A DNA stretch of 64,000 nt from the NCBI RefSeq assembly GCF_001263205.1, contig NZ_CP012333.1, forward strand, positions 1,488,001 through 1,552,000. The letters are read 5' to 3'. This document shows, piece by piece, positions 44,771-53,697 of the stretch (position 1 is its first letter; each line of letters opens with the position of its first letter). The translations under genes and the position numbers were made by a program. Source of the stretch: Labilithrix luteola. GTDB lineage: Bacteria > Myxococcota_A > Polyangia > Polyangiales > Polyangiaceae. The notes under the pieces were generated by a model. That model did no database searches. It saw only the letters and a program-made list of their open reading frames with translations, and was not told where the DNA came from.

Positions 44771-45984
44771 TGCGGCTCCTTCCCTCCGTCGCATTCGGTC
44801 ATCGCGCACTTGCCCTCGATGCAGGGCTGGCCGGCCTGCGTGTCACAACGATTCCCGCACGCTCCGCAGTTCGCCCCGCTGTGGAGGATGTTCGTCTCGC
44901 AGCCGTTCCCCGGCTCGCCGTCGCAGTCCGCCCAGCCGTCTTCGCATTCGACGTCGCACAGGCCCTTCGTACACGTTGCCTTGGTGTGCTCGGCCCAGGT
45001 TTGGCACGCGTGGAAACACGCGCCGCAATGGTCCGGGGACGTCAAGAGATCGGCACAGGCCAGATTGTATTCTTGGGGCGAACCGCACATCGTCTCGGTC
45101 GGCTCGCACATGCACTCGGGAACACCGTCGCCCGTGCGATCGTCGCAGATCTGACCGGGCGAACACTTCCTCCCGCATTGGCCGCAGTTGTTCGGATCCC
45201 GAGGCCCGCCCTTGAGCGACACTTCGCAGCCGTCGGAGAGGTCGCCATTGCAGTCGATCCAGACGCTCCACGGATACTGCTGGCAGCGCTCCTTCCCGCA
45301 GACGCCCTTCACGCAGCCCCATTCCATGTTGGCGTGAGGCGCGCCGGCGTCGGCGGGGGGCGCGCAGAGATTGTCACATGCTCCGCAATTGGCGTTGTCG
45401 TTCTGGATGTCGACGCACGTACCATTGCAATCGACGAATCCGGGATCACATCCGCACTTCCCACCGAAGCAACGAACGCCGGGCGCGCATGCGTTTCCGC
45501 ATTTCCCGCAATTGTTCGGATCGTGGAAGATGTCGATCTCGCAGCCGTCCTCGATCTGCGCGTTGCAATCGGCGAACTGCTTGTCGCCGGCCCACGAGGT
45601 CTCCTTCTTGCACTGGGGCTGACACGCCCCGGCGATGCAGGTCGAGATCATGTTGAGGTACGGGAACGACGTCGGACACGCCGCGCCACAGGCGCCACAG
45701 TTCTTCGAGTCGTTCGAGAGATTCGTCTGGCAGGCCGGACCGTCCCCACACGACGCATAGGGCGCCGGGCACGTCGTGGCGATGCACATCTCGGCTTTGA
45801 CGGGCGGCGTGATACCGGCCTCACCGCCGTCTTCGGCGGGCGGCGGGGTGAACGTCTGCTGGGGCGCAGACGCGTCAGGCGTCGTGCCGACCACGACGTC
45901 GTCGGCAATCGGCGCGGCACATGCGAAGGCGACGCCCGAGACGAGAGCGAGCCAAAACAGAGTCTTCCCAACGCGGCCGATCAT
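44767..45984 (-). CDS. Six-repeat Cys-rich Stig1-like lipoprotein (cassette C, gene 4)
   Basis: A protein of 405 residues with signal peptide ending SGVAFAC. It contains six NCGxCGxxC-type repeats, two of them degenerate (NCGACDNLC, HCGACFHAC), between DCNG and DGCE segments. The C-terminus GQPCIEGKC with ECDGG matches the other cassettes. The ATG at 45984 overlaps the TPR gene stop by four bases. Confidence 0.77.
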   Translation of the reverse strand: MIGRVGKTLFWLALVSGVAFACAAPIADDVVVGTTPDASAPQQTFTPPPAEDGGEAGITPPVKAEMCIATTCPAPYASCGDGPACQTNLSNDSKNCGACGAACPTSFPYLNMISTCIAGACQPQCKKETSWAGDKQFADCNAQIEDGCEIDIFHDPNNCGKCGNACAPGVRCFGGKCGCDPGFVDCNGTCVDIQNDNANCGACDNLCAPPADAGAPHANMEWGCVKGVCGKERCQQYPWSVWIDCNGDLSDGCEVSLKGGPRDPNNCGQCGRKCSPGQICDDRTGDGVPECMCEPTETMCGSPQEYNLACADLLTSPDHCGACFHACQTWAEHTKATCTKGLCDVECEDGWADCDGEPGNGCETNILHSGANCGACGNRCDTQAGQPCIEGKCAMTECDGGKEPQ

Positions 45985-46706
45985 CGGGCCTCCAGAGACG
46001 AAAGGAGCGAGCGCACGCGCGCGCCGTAGGGGCTATCGGGGTACTTGGCGAGAAACGCCTTCGCGAGGACGCGGGCACGGTCACGATCACCGCCGAGCGC
46101 GATGGCTTCCGCGCGCATGGCGCTCGACTCCACGGCGAACTGCCCCGAGGGGAACTCGGCGTCGTACGCGTCGAGCGACGTGAGACAGCTCGCCGGCGCA
46201 CCGCTCGAGAGGGCTCGACGTGCGGCTGCGATGAGCTCCACCTCGCGACGCAAGGTGCCCTTCGACGACGACGCCGTCGCCGGGTTCCGCCCACCCTTGG
46301 CCGCTGCACTCGAATCCGCAGCGACGCTCGGCAGATCGTCGATCGACATCGACGGAAGGCTTGGCGTCGCGGGAGCAGGCATCACCGGATCGGGCGTCGT
46401 CGGTGCGGACGTCTTTTGCGCGACCGGCACAGGCGCCTGGGGCGCTCCGGACGGCGTCGTGCTCCCCAAATACGTCCAGAGCGGCACGGCCATCGCGAAC
46501 ACGAGCAGGCCCGTTCCGACGACGGCCAGTCGCGTTTTGCGGCTCGCGAATCGCGTTGCACCCGCAGTCGTCGCAACGGCCGCACTGGGCGGGAGGTCGC
46601 GAAGCAGCTGCTCGAGCGCTTCGTCGCGCGGTCCGTGCTGAGCGTCCGCCGCGACGATCTTCGCGAAGAGTTCGTTGTCTTCGAGCAATCGACGGGGCGA
46701 TGTCAC
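45981..46706 (-). CDS. Membrane-anchored TPR-like protein, putative anti-sigma factor (cassette C, gene 3)
   Basis: A protein of 241 residues with a 59-residue cytoplasmic part, transmembrane helix about 60-80, a Pro/Ala/Ser/Thr linker, and a helical C-terminus with LTSLDAYDAEFPSG and KAFLAKYPDSPYG, matching the cassette A ending closely. The ATG overlaps the sigma stop. Role inferred from coupling and topology. Confidence 0.66.
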   Translation of the reverse strand: MTSPRRLLEDNELFAKIVAADAQHGPRDEALEQLLRDLPPSAAVATTAGATRFASRKTRLAVVGTGLLVFAMAVPLWTYLGSTTPSGAPQAPVPVAQKTSAPTTPDPVMPAPATPSLPSMSIDDLPSVAADSSAAAKGGRNPATASSSKGTLRREVELIAAARRALSSGAPASCLTSLDAYDAEFPSGQFAVESSAMRAEAIALGGDRDRARVLAKAFLAKYPDSPYGARVRSLLSSLEAR

Positions 46707-47305
46707 CGTCCACCTCGCATGCGTTTCTGGAATTTCTGCAATCGAAGTTCGAAGTCCGCGCGTGCACGTCTGAGCCGTGACGACACGGTCCCGAGGGGGA
46801 CCCCCAGGATGGTCGAGATCTCGGTGAGGGACTGCCCTTCGATCTCGAACAGAATGAAGACGGTCCGCAGGTCGTCGGTCAGCCCATCGAGCAACCGAAC
46901 GAGCACGTCGTATTCTTGTCGCGTGCCGAGGGAGTCCTCGGGCGTCGAGGTCGACGCGGGCTCCATGGCCTCGTCGTCGGGATCGTCGGCGAGCTGTTCG
47001 CGCCCGTGCTTGCGGCGAAGCTCGCGCGCCACGTGGACGGCCGTCCCGAACAAGTACGACTTCTCGCGACCGGGCTGGACCTCGCCGAACTTGCGCGCGG
47101 CGACGAGGAAGACCTCCTGCGTTGCGTCGTCGAGCGAGCTCGTGGGAACGCCGAGGCGTCGTAGAAAACGCCAGACGTTCGCGAACTCCGCTTTGGCCGT
47201 CGCGCGCAGCCGGTCGTCGTCCTCTCGACTCCTCTGCATGGATTCGAACGCACCTACCACGACACCTGGCGAGGCCACGGTCGTGGGGGCGGAAGCAGCA
47301 ACCAT
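46703..47305 (-). CDS. ECF RNA polymerase sigma factor (cassette C, gene 2)
   Basis: A protein of 200 residues from the ATG at 47305; an ATG at 47239 would give a more typical 178 residues. Region 2 has RRLGVPTSSLDDATQEVFLV and region 4 has LFEIEGQSLTEISTILGVP followed by GTVSSRLRRAR. The frame is open further upstream into the preceding gene but without conserved sequence. It overlaps the TPR-like gene by four bases. Confidence 0.9.
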   Translation of the reverse strand: MVAASAPTTVASPGVVVGAFESMQRSREDDDRLRATAKAEFANVWRFLRRLGVPTSSLDDATQEVFLVAARKFGEVQPGREKSYLFGTAVHVARELRRKHGREQLADDPDDEAMEPASTSTPEDSLGTRQEYDVLVRLLDGLTDDLRTVFILFEIEGQSLTEISTILGVPLGTVSSRLRRARADFELRLQKFQKRMRGGR

Positions 47306-47348
47306 CGTTGGTTGACGCGACTCGCCCCAGGTTTTGATCACATTTGTT

Positions 47349-48410
47349 TTAGAACCGCCATCCGCCGCCAAATTCGGCCGAAATGCCGAAACGTGGCGCC
47401 TCGGTGACGACACCATCGGGCTCGAGACGGAGTCGATCGCGCGTCAGTGGGATCCAAGCACCGAGATCGGCAAAGGCGAAGGCGTGCGCACGCATCTGCC
47501 AGCGGAACCCGAGAGCTGCACCGTAATCGAGCCAGAGTCGCCGCGTGGTTCCACCCTCGGCGCCGCCTTTCGGCATCGCGGAAAGGGCGCCCACGTCCGT
47601 GCCAAAGCACAGCTCGGAGGTCAGACGGTCGACGACCGTAACGCGTGCGGGACAAAGCTCGAGCGCTCCGGCCGTCCACCACACGCTCGCTTCGCTGTCG
47701 CCGACACTGGCGGTTCTCGGCAGGCTCTGTTTCGCCCCGAGCCGAATCGTGGGACGAAGCCAGGAAAGCCGTGCGAAGGGCGGCTCGAACGAGGCCTCGG
47801 CGAAGGCACCGAACACACCGAGCGTCGAGGACACGGCGCCATTCACGCCGCCGTACAACCCCACCGCGAAGACCACCGGCCGTGGAGGCGGAGCGGGAGC
47901 TGGTCGCGACCGTTCGGACGGTCGTGGCGGCGGAACGCTCACGGGGGGCGCGGGCTCCGGCTCGGAAGGAGGCTCCTCGCGAACCTCGACGTTGGCCTCC
48001 TTCTCGGCCGTCTCGGGAGGAAGCCCCGCATGGGGATCGAGCGCGGTCGCGACGGCGACGACGAGTCCGAGCACGACGTCGTCGCACGTTTCTCCGCGAA
48101 TGCTGCGTGGTCCCGTACCTTCGCCGACGTCGAATGCACCGACCCATGCGCGCCCTTCACGCGCGATGCGGATGTCGAAATGGCGCGCGTCTTCGCCCTC
48201 GGCGGCCAGTCGGAAGTGCGGCGTGTACTGCGTGATTCGTCCGAGCAGCTCGACTCTCGACGGACACGTGCGGGGCGCGCTGTACGCGAGCGTCACCCCC
48301 TCGAGGGGTCGCTCTTCGAGGGCATGCGCGTGCGACGCCGCGAGCAGCCCCCCGATCGACGTGACCCAGCCGGCCGCGGCCACGAGCGCGTTGAGCCGAA
48401 GGCGGGCCAC
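47349..48410 (-). CDS. Outer-membrane-like protein with conserved N-terminal domain (cassette C, gene 1)
   Basis: A protein of 353 residues. The signal peptide (about 1-31) ends HAHAL. The N-terminal domain carries TCPSRVELLGRI and TCDDVVLGLVVAVATALDP. A long Pro/Glu linker follows (about 140-180), then a barrel-like half ending ISAEFGGGWRF with a terminal Phe, as in outer-membrane barrels. It lies 43 bp before the sigma gene. This is the complete counterpart of the frameshifted cassette B gene. Confidence 0.72.
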   Translation of the reverse strand: MARLRLNALVAAAGWVTSIGGLLAASHAHALEERPLEGVTLAYSAPRTCPSRVELLGRITQYTPHFRLAAEGEDARHFDIRIAREGRAWVGAFDVGEGTGPRSIRGETCDDVVLGLVVAVATALDPHAGLPPETAEKEANVEVREEPPSEPEPAPPVSVPPPRPSERSRPAPAPPPRPVVFAVGLYGGVNGAVSSTLGVFGAFAEASFEPPFARLSWLRPTIRLGAKQSLPRTASVGDSEASVWWTAGALELCPARVTVVDRLTSELCFGTDVGALSAMPKGGAEGGTTRRLWLDYGAALGFRWQMRAHAFAFADLGAWIPLTRDRLRLEPDGVVTEAPRFGISAEFGGGWRF

Positions 48411-48539
48411 GAGGGCGAATCATAATCGGCCGGGTCGCAGGACCGTAGCGGATCGTCGAGGAGGGCTAGCGCGAGGGCACCTAGGGGTGCTCGCTCGCGC
48501 TTGGCTTGGTAGAGCTTCGATCGGCGCTCGCCGGCGCTT

Positions 48540-49928
48540 TCAGAGAGAGCGCAGGAACGCGAGGAGAGCCTCGCGATCCTCTCGGCTCGCGCTTCGGAAT
48601 CGTTCGCGCGACGCCGTCGCCTCTCCACCGTGCCACAAGATGGCTTCTTCGAGACCTCGCGCTCGACCATCGTGAAGCAGCCTGTCGTGGCCGTTCACGG
48701 TCTTGAGCAGACCGATGCCCCAGAGCGGGGGCGTCCGCCACTCGGTGCCCGTCGCCTGGTAGTCGGGGCGATTGTCGGCGAGGTCCGGTCCCATGTCGTG
48801 GAGCAAGAGGTCGGTATAGGGATGGATCGTCTGCCCGCTGACCTCCGGAAGGCCGTCGAACGACGCGGTACGGAACGTCGTCACGTGGCACGTCGAACAA
48901 CGGAAGGAATCGAAGAGCGCTTCGCCGTGCAGCGCCGTCGGATCCGACACGGCCCTCCGCGCCGGCACCGCCAGCGTGCGCATGTAGAAGACGACCGCGG
49001 CGAGCTTGTCGTCGTCGATCTCCGGCGAGCCTCCGGACGGAGCGTTCTTGCATGCCTCCATCGGCGCCGTGCACGTCTCTTCCGGAAACGGCGTCGAGGT
49101 GATTCCCATGTCACCAACGAACGCGCCCGCCGTTTGTTGGTAGACGGTGGGCACGTTGGCCTTCCATCCGAAGCGGCCAATCGCCGTTGCCTTCTTCGTG
49201 ACGTCCCAAACGTGATTCGGTTTCCCGACGACGCCGTCAGGATCGCCATTTCGAACGTTCGCGAGCAAATCGTTCTCGGAAATGGCCTCGAGCAACCCGA
49301 GGCCGATCGTCGCCGGAGCCACGCGCGGGGAAATCATCAGATCGGCCGAAGGCGGGCCGTAATTCCAACCTTCGACCGAATAGCGCGGCACCTGGAGGCT
49401 GTAGGGCGTGCCGTCGGGATACGTTCCCGGCTTTTCGTCGTACGACACTCGCGGGGTGCCATCGCCTGGAACGCCGAGGATGCCATTCGGCCGAACCTGA
49501 CCGCCGTACGTCGGATCGCCGAGCGGCCCGCCGTGCTCGTCGGCGCCCGGCACGCTCAGACGAAAGAGCATGCCGAGCAGGTTGTTCTGAGCGTCGAACG
49601 GAGCCGCGCGACCATCACGCGCATGACATCCCGAGCACGATCGCTGGTTGAAGAGCGGCCCGAGACCATCCATGTCCTCGGTGGTGGCCGGCGCCGTCAC
49701 CCAATTGCGCGTGAAGATGGCGTGGCCGAGATTGAAGCCGTTCGCCCGGTCCCCCTTCAAATTCGCGGCTTGGTTGCCATAAGCGTCTTTGGTTGCGTCG
49801 AAGACCGTCGTGGCTCCTCCCGAGAAAGGATCCGCCGAGGGAGGCGCGTCCGGAGACGAAGTTTCGCTCGCGCACGCGGCAACGCCTGCGACCACGAGCA
49901 TCGAGAGACCGAGCGCGGTGGCTTTCAC
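48540..49928 (-). CDS. Di-haem oxidoreductase (DHOP/DUF1111, putative peroxidase) lipoprotein
   Basis: A protein of 462 residues with lipobox GVAAC. Two c-haem attachment sites are present, CSGCH (about residue 97) and CSTCH (about 346). The MxP-rich and LWGIGLL segments and the HDGRARGLEEAILWHGGEA ending are typical of the DHOP family. Such proteins are found next to imelysins in iron-linked operons. Its ATG overlaps the imelysin stop by four bases, so the pair is co-translated. It acts in the periplasm or at the outer membrane, probably in iron redox chemistry. Confidence 0.88.
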   Translation of the reverse strand: MKATALGLSMLVVAGVAACASETSSPDAPPSADPFSGGATTVFDATKDAYGNQAANLKGDRANGFNLGHAIFTRNWVTAPATTEDMDGLGPLFNQRSCSGCHARDGRAAPFDAQNNLLGMLFRLSVPGADEHGGPLGDPTYGGQVRPNGILGVPGDGTPRVSYDEKPGTYPDGTPYSLQVPRYSVEGWNYGPPSADLMISPRVAPATIGLGLLEAISENDLLANVRNGDPDGVVGKPNHVWDVTKKATAIGRFGWKANVPTVYQQTAGAFVGDMGITSTPFPEETCTAPMEACKNAPSGGSPEIDDDKLAAVVFYMRTLAVPARRAVSDPTALHGEALFDSFRCSTCHVTTFRTASFDGLPEVSGQTIHPYTDLLLHDMGPDLADNRPDYQATGTEWRTPPLWGIGLLKTVNGHDRLLHDGRARGLEEAILWHGGEATASRERFRSASREDREALLAFLRSL

Positions 49929-51112
49929 TGGTTTTCGTCCGGAATCTTGATCGAGAGTCCAAGGACCGAAGCGGCCTCGGCGAAGAGGTCGCCCTGCGCG
50001 CGGAGCGAGTCCACGGCGGCGGCGATCGCCTTGCGGCCCGGCGAGGCGTCGTCGCCGACGACGGAGGCTTCGAACGGCTTCGGAACGGCGACGATCGCGT
50101 CGATCGAGGTCTGGAGCTGCTTCTGGATGCGCGCGTCCAGAGCGGCATCCTTCGCGCGCACGAGCTCGTCGAGCCCGGGGCCGTCGGTCGTGCCGTATTT
50201 ACCGAGATACATGCCCTGGATGCCGCGCGCGTCACGCTCGTAGTCGACGAGCGTCTGGCTGCTGAAGCAATCGTGCTGATCGCGCCGCGACTTCGTCTCG
50301 TAAGCCGCGTTCATGCGCTGACCGGCAAGCTCGCCTTTGCTCATCTTGCCGAGGCCGGTGATGATGAGCCCCACGGACGCCATTCCGCCGCCCACGAAGC
50401 TCGTGCGATATTCGGCACTCGGGGCCCACGCGTCGCGCACCGCCGTGAGGTGCTTGAGAACACCCGATACCGCAACACGCAAATAGACTGCGCGCCGATC
50501 GGCATTCTTGCGCGGGCCGCCCGTCACGTAGTCGGTCGCCGGGCGCTTGCCAGGACCAACGGGATCGAGCGCCTGGCCCCAAAGCAAGAACTCGATGGCG
50601 TGATAGCCGTTGGAGATGTTCTGATCGCCGCCCTGGGCGTTCAGCGCGTCGACGGCCTCGATGGTGATGTCGGGCAGGAGGTCCGGGCGATTGATGAGAC
50701 CGACGGTCTCGTCGACGGCGCCGCTCGCGTTGGTCGAGTAGTCGACATACGCCTCGTCGAGCGGCCAGGAGTTGAGGGTGGCTTCGTGGTTCGGCGGATC
50801 GATGTCGATCGGACCATCGTAGAAGCGCGCGCCTTCGGTCAGCAGGTAGTGTTCGCGCGACGCGAGCCAGGCGGTGCGAACGTCGGCGAGCGACGACTCG
50901 GTGGGCGCGCCCAGGAACTGCTCGACCTTCTGGCTGAAGGCCTGCTCGTCGGTCACCGAGTCCGAGTACGCCGCGTAGAGGTTGTTCGCATAGGTCTCGA
51001 GAACCGCGCTCTCCGAGACGCCGCCCGACGTCGACGTGGTGTCACTCGAGCACGCGCTGACGAGCGCGATGGCAACGACCAAACCCCCCGCAGATGCCGA
51101 CAACAGACGCAT
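49925..51112 (-). CDS. Imelysin-family (peptidase M75-like) lipoprotein, iron-regulated
   Basis: A protein of 395 residues. The signal peptide ends ALVSAC, a lipobox. The family signature GxHxxE is present as GYHAIEFLLWGQ. YLRVAVSGVLKHL and SMGLIITGLG-like helices (here SVGLIITGLGKM) fit the all-helical imelysin fold. Imelysins are extracytoplasmic proteins linked to iron uptake and usually Fur-controlled; peptidase activity is not established. A Fur-box-like palindrome lies 22-46 bp upstream (51134-51158). Confidence 0.9.
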   Translation of the reverse strand: MRLLSASAGGLVVAIALVSACSSDTTSTSGGVSESAVLETYANNLYAAYSDSVTDEQAFSQKVEQFLGAPTESSLADVRTAWLASREHYLLTEGARFYDGPIDIDPPNHEATLNSWPLDEAYVDYSTNASGAVDETVGLINRPDLLPDITIEAVDALNAQGGDQNISNGYHAIEFLLWGQALDPVGPGKRPATDYVTGGPRKNADRRAVYLRVAVSGVLKHLTAVRDAWAPSAEYRTSFVGGGMASVGLIITGLGKMSKGELAGQRMNAAYETKSRRDQHDCFSSQTLVDYERDARGIQGMYLGKYGTTDGPGLDELVRAKDAALDARIQKQLQTSIDAIVAVPKPFEASVVGDDASPGRKAIAAAVDSLRAQGDLFAEAASVLGLSIKIPDENQ

Positions 51113-51133
51113 GAAACGTTCTCTCCTGCAAGC

Positions 51134-51158
51134 GATATTGAAAGTAACTTTCAGTATC
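51134..51158. promoter_or_regulatory. Fur-box-like palindrome before the imelysin operon
   Basis: TGAAAGT (51139-51145), a central A, and ACTTTCA (51147-51153) form a perfect 7-1-7 palindrome. The flanks GATAT and GTATC extend it with one mismatch to 25 bp. This is the 7-1-7 layout of Fur sites (TGATAAT-n-ATTATCA). Its AT-richness stands out from the GC-rich surroundings, and the downstream genes are of iron-regulated families. Confidence 0.65.
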
Positions 51159-51235
51159 GTTACGGCAGGTGCGGGGCCGAGTCAAAGGAACTCGAGGTGT
51201 TTCGCGACAGACCGATCGACAGGGAAGCGGCCGAC

Positions 51236-51946
51236 TCACGCCGTCGCGACGCGGTAGCCTCGCCGACTTTCCGTAACGATGTAGCGTGGTTCACTCGGAT
51301 TGGGCTCCACCTTTTTCCGAAGATGAACCATGTACACGCGCAGGTAGCCGCCCTGGCCAGCGCAGTGCGGTCCCCACACCTCGGTCAGGAGCTCCTGGCG
51401 CGTCACGACCGCGCCCGCTCGCCGGACGAGCGTCGCCAGGATCTTGTACTCGATGGGCGTCAGCCGAACGACGTTCCCATCCACCGCCACGCGCCGCATG
51501 TCGAGGTCGACGACGAGCGCGCCCGTTCGAAACGGAGTCTCGAGTCTCGCCGGCATCACGTGCGTCGCGCCGCGTAATCGGCGGCGGAGGCGGGCCAGAA
51601 GCTCGTTCATGCCGAACGGCTTCGTCATGCAGTCGTCCGCCCCGAGATCGAGCGCGGCCACGACGTCGGCATCTCCTGGGCGCCCGGAGATGGCGATGAT
51701 CGGAGCACGCGACCAGGTGCGAATCTCGTCGAGCACGCTCATGCCGTCGACGTCCGACAGCTCGAGATCGAGCAAAACGACGTCCGGGTTTCGCGTCTTC
51801 GCTTCGGCGACGGCCGCTCGACCCGTCGAAGCAAGAATGCTTCGATAGCCCTTGGCGCGCAACGCACTCGCCAGCTCGCGGCCCAGCCGTGCATTCGCCT
51901 CGACGAGAAGAACCAGCGGGCCCTCGACGGTTTCAATTTGTTCCAC
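51236..51946 (-). CDS. OmpR/KdpE-type response regulator, no adjacent kinase
   Basis: A protein of 236 residues starting at a GTG (51946). The receiver domain has the phosphoacceptor D60 in VVLLDLELSD and Lys in CMTKPFG. The winged-helix DNA-binding domain shows LTPIEYKILATLVRRAG and HLRKKVEPNPSEPRYIVTE. The usual acidic pair is incomplete: LLVEANARLG keeps Glu16 but has Ala17 where Asp or Glu is expected. The switch residue is Ser (AISGRP). It is divergent from 52109 and has no kinase next to it. Confidence 0.88.
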   Translation of the reverse strand: MEQIETVEGPLVLLVEANARLGRELASALRAKGYRSILASTGRAAVAEAKTRNPDVVLLDLELSDVDGMSVLDEIRTWSRAPIIAISGRPGDADVVAALDLGADDCMTKPFGMNELLARLRRRLRGATHVMPARLETPFRTGALVVDLDMRRVAVDGNVVRLTPIEYKILATLVRRAGAVVTRQELLTEVWGPHCAGQGGYLRVYMVHLRKKVEPNPSEPRYIVTESRRGYRVATA

Positions 51947-52108
51947 GGCCGACCAGCTGCCCCTTCCAGCGTATTTCTCCGGACGAATGCGCCCCGTTCA
52001 TCGAGGACGGACGAAAAGTGCACGCGCCCGTCATTTCGCCGTGAACGAGCGACCTGCCACCGGAGAACAGTGGATCGGCGAGATCGAAATGCCGACGCGA
52101 ACGCAGAA

Positions 52109-53107
52109 ATGCCGATTCCAAGAGCCGTCACGCGAGTCCCGCGGACCATCCTGGTCATGGCCGCGCTCGCCTTCGGCTGGGCAGGCAAAGCACGCCGTGC
52201 GGAAGCGCAAGCCCGGCCGAACGCTTGCGACGCCGTCCGCGTGGGAGCAGGCAACGATTTGCCTCCTCCGTGGCAAGAGGCGGTCGAGGCGCTCCGTACG
52301 CGAGCGAAGACGCTTCCACGCGATGACTGCCAGGCCGTGGAGATCACCGTTCGTCGCGACGGCGATCGCGTGATTGCGTCGGCGTCCACCGCGGACGGAA
52401 GGCGAGCCGAACGCGCCATCCGAACCCCCTCCGACCTCGTCCCGGTCGCGCTGGGGCTCGTCGCTTCGATCCCTCCCGAGGAGGAAGAACGCCCCGTAGC
52501 GACGCGCGCAACGCCCCCGAGCTCCGTGGCGCCGGACGAGAGCAAGGAACCCGACGAGAAGAGTCGGCCACTGCCCGAACCAACGCCTCCGTCTCTCCGA
52601 CTTTCACTCGGCGCGGCAACAGGCGTTCGCGCAGGCTTCCCGACGTCCGCTGGAATGTTCGAGATCGAAGGATTCGCGAACCTCCTTGCGCGCGACTGGG
52701 TCGTGTCCGCGAGCGTGCGTTGGGTTCCCTATGGTTGGCGCTTCACGCCGGGTCCGCCAGGCGAGCAGTACTCCTATCAGGAGGTTGCTCTCGGACTTGG
52801 CTTCGGGCGTCGCTTCACGGCGTCCTCTCTCGTCATCGATGCGATTGCCTCGACCGTGCTCGTCTCTTCGACCGAAAGCACGGGAGAGGGATACGACTCG
52901 GACGGCGGTTTCAAAGCGCAAGTAAGGCTCGACGCGGCGTTCCGACTTTCGCTTCCCATCACGAGGCACTGGAGCGCCGTTGCCGTCCTGGACGGCGAGC
53001 TCGATCCATTTCACGTAGCAGCACCGATTCGCTTCGATCCTGAGTCACCTCCGCTTCCCACGTGGACCATCGGCCTCCGCTTGGGTGCTTCGGGAGACCT
53101 GCTTTGA
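52109..53107 (+). CDS. Outer-membrane-like protein preceding sigma module E
   Basis: A protein of 332 residues from the ATG at 52109, with a signal peptide ending RRAEA. The N-terminal domain has a Cys pair (NACDAV, DDCQAV) and the ADGRRAERAIRTPSDLVPVALGLVASIPPE segment, cited here only by position (about residues 90-119). A Pro/Glu linker and a barrel-like half follow, ending TIGLRLGASGDLL. Architecture is analogous to the cassette first genes, and very similar in layout to 59190-60128. The stop overlaps the sigma start. Role unknown; envelope sensing inferred. Confidence 0.65.
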   Translation: MPIPRAVTRVPRTILVMAALAFGWAGKARRAEAQARPNACDAVRVGAGNDLPPPWQEAVEALRTRAKTLPRDDCQAVEITVRRDGDRVIASASTADGRRAERAIRTPSDLVPVALGLVASIPPEEEERPVATRATPPSSVAPDESKEPDEKSRPLPEPTPPSLRLSLGAATGVRAGFPTSAGMFEIEGFANLLARDWVVSASVRWVPYGWRFTPGPPGEQYSYQEVALGLGFGRRFTASSLVIDAIASTVLVSSTESTGEGYDSDGGFKAQVRLDAAFRLSLPITRHWSAVAVLDGELDPFHVAAPIRFDPESPPLPTWTIGLRLGASGDLL

Positions 53108-53697
53108 TGCAGCGCTCGCCGAACCGCCGTGATCCGGTGCCTGAGTCGAGCTCGGACGCCGAGCTCCTGTCTGCCGTCGCACGAGGCGACCTCGGAGCGT
53201 TAGGCATCCTGTTCGATCGCCACCATGTCGACGTATGGCGCTTTCTCGGCCGCTATCTCGGACGAACGAGCGAAGACGTGGACGATATCGTCCAACAGAC
53301 ATTCCTCGAACTCCCCAAGATCGCCGGCGCATTCGACGGCCGCGCATCTTGTCGAAGCTGGCTCTATGGAATCGCCCTTCGACTCGCATTCCGACGACGC
53401 AGGAGCCTCGCGCGTTTGAGACGGATGGTGTCTAAACTCACCGAGACGTCGAAGACGACGGCAGGGCCGGATCCGGAGGCCATTGCCGAGGGACGTCAGG
53501 ACCTGATGGCCTTCGAGCGCGCGCTCGGGGCGCTGGGCGACAAGAAGCGCGCGGCGTTCGTGCTGGTCGAAATCGAAGGACTCTCGGTCGACGAAGCGGC
53601 ACGCGCACTCCAGATCCCTGCCGCCACGGTGCGAACGCGCACGTTTCACGCAAGGCAAGAGCTCCGAGCGAGCATGAGGAAGGCAGGTGCGCTGTGA
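53107..53697 (+). CDS. ECF RNA polymerase sigma factor (module E)
   Basis: A protein of 196 residues. Region 2 has FDRHHVDVWRFLGRYLG and DVDDIVQQTFLELPK; region 4 has LVEIEGLSVDEAARALQIPA followed by ATVRTRTFHARQEL. The ATG shares a base with the upstream stop, and the stop overlaps the GTG of the FecR-domain gene. This gives a tightly coupled triplet. It belongs to a different subgroup from the A-D sigma factors (FDRHH motif, no RRLG). Confidence 0.92.
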   Translation: MQRSPNRRDPVPESSSDAELLSAVARGDLGALGILFDRHHVDVWRFLGRYLGRTSEDVDDIVQQTFLELPKIAGAFDGRASCRSWLYGIALRLAFRRRRSLARLRRMVSKLTETSKTTAGPDPEAIAEGRQDLMAFERALGALGDKKRAAFVLVEIEGLSVDEAARALQIPAATVRTRTFHARQELRASMRKAGAL

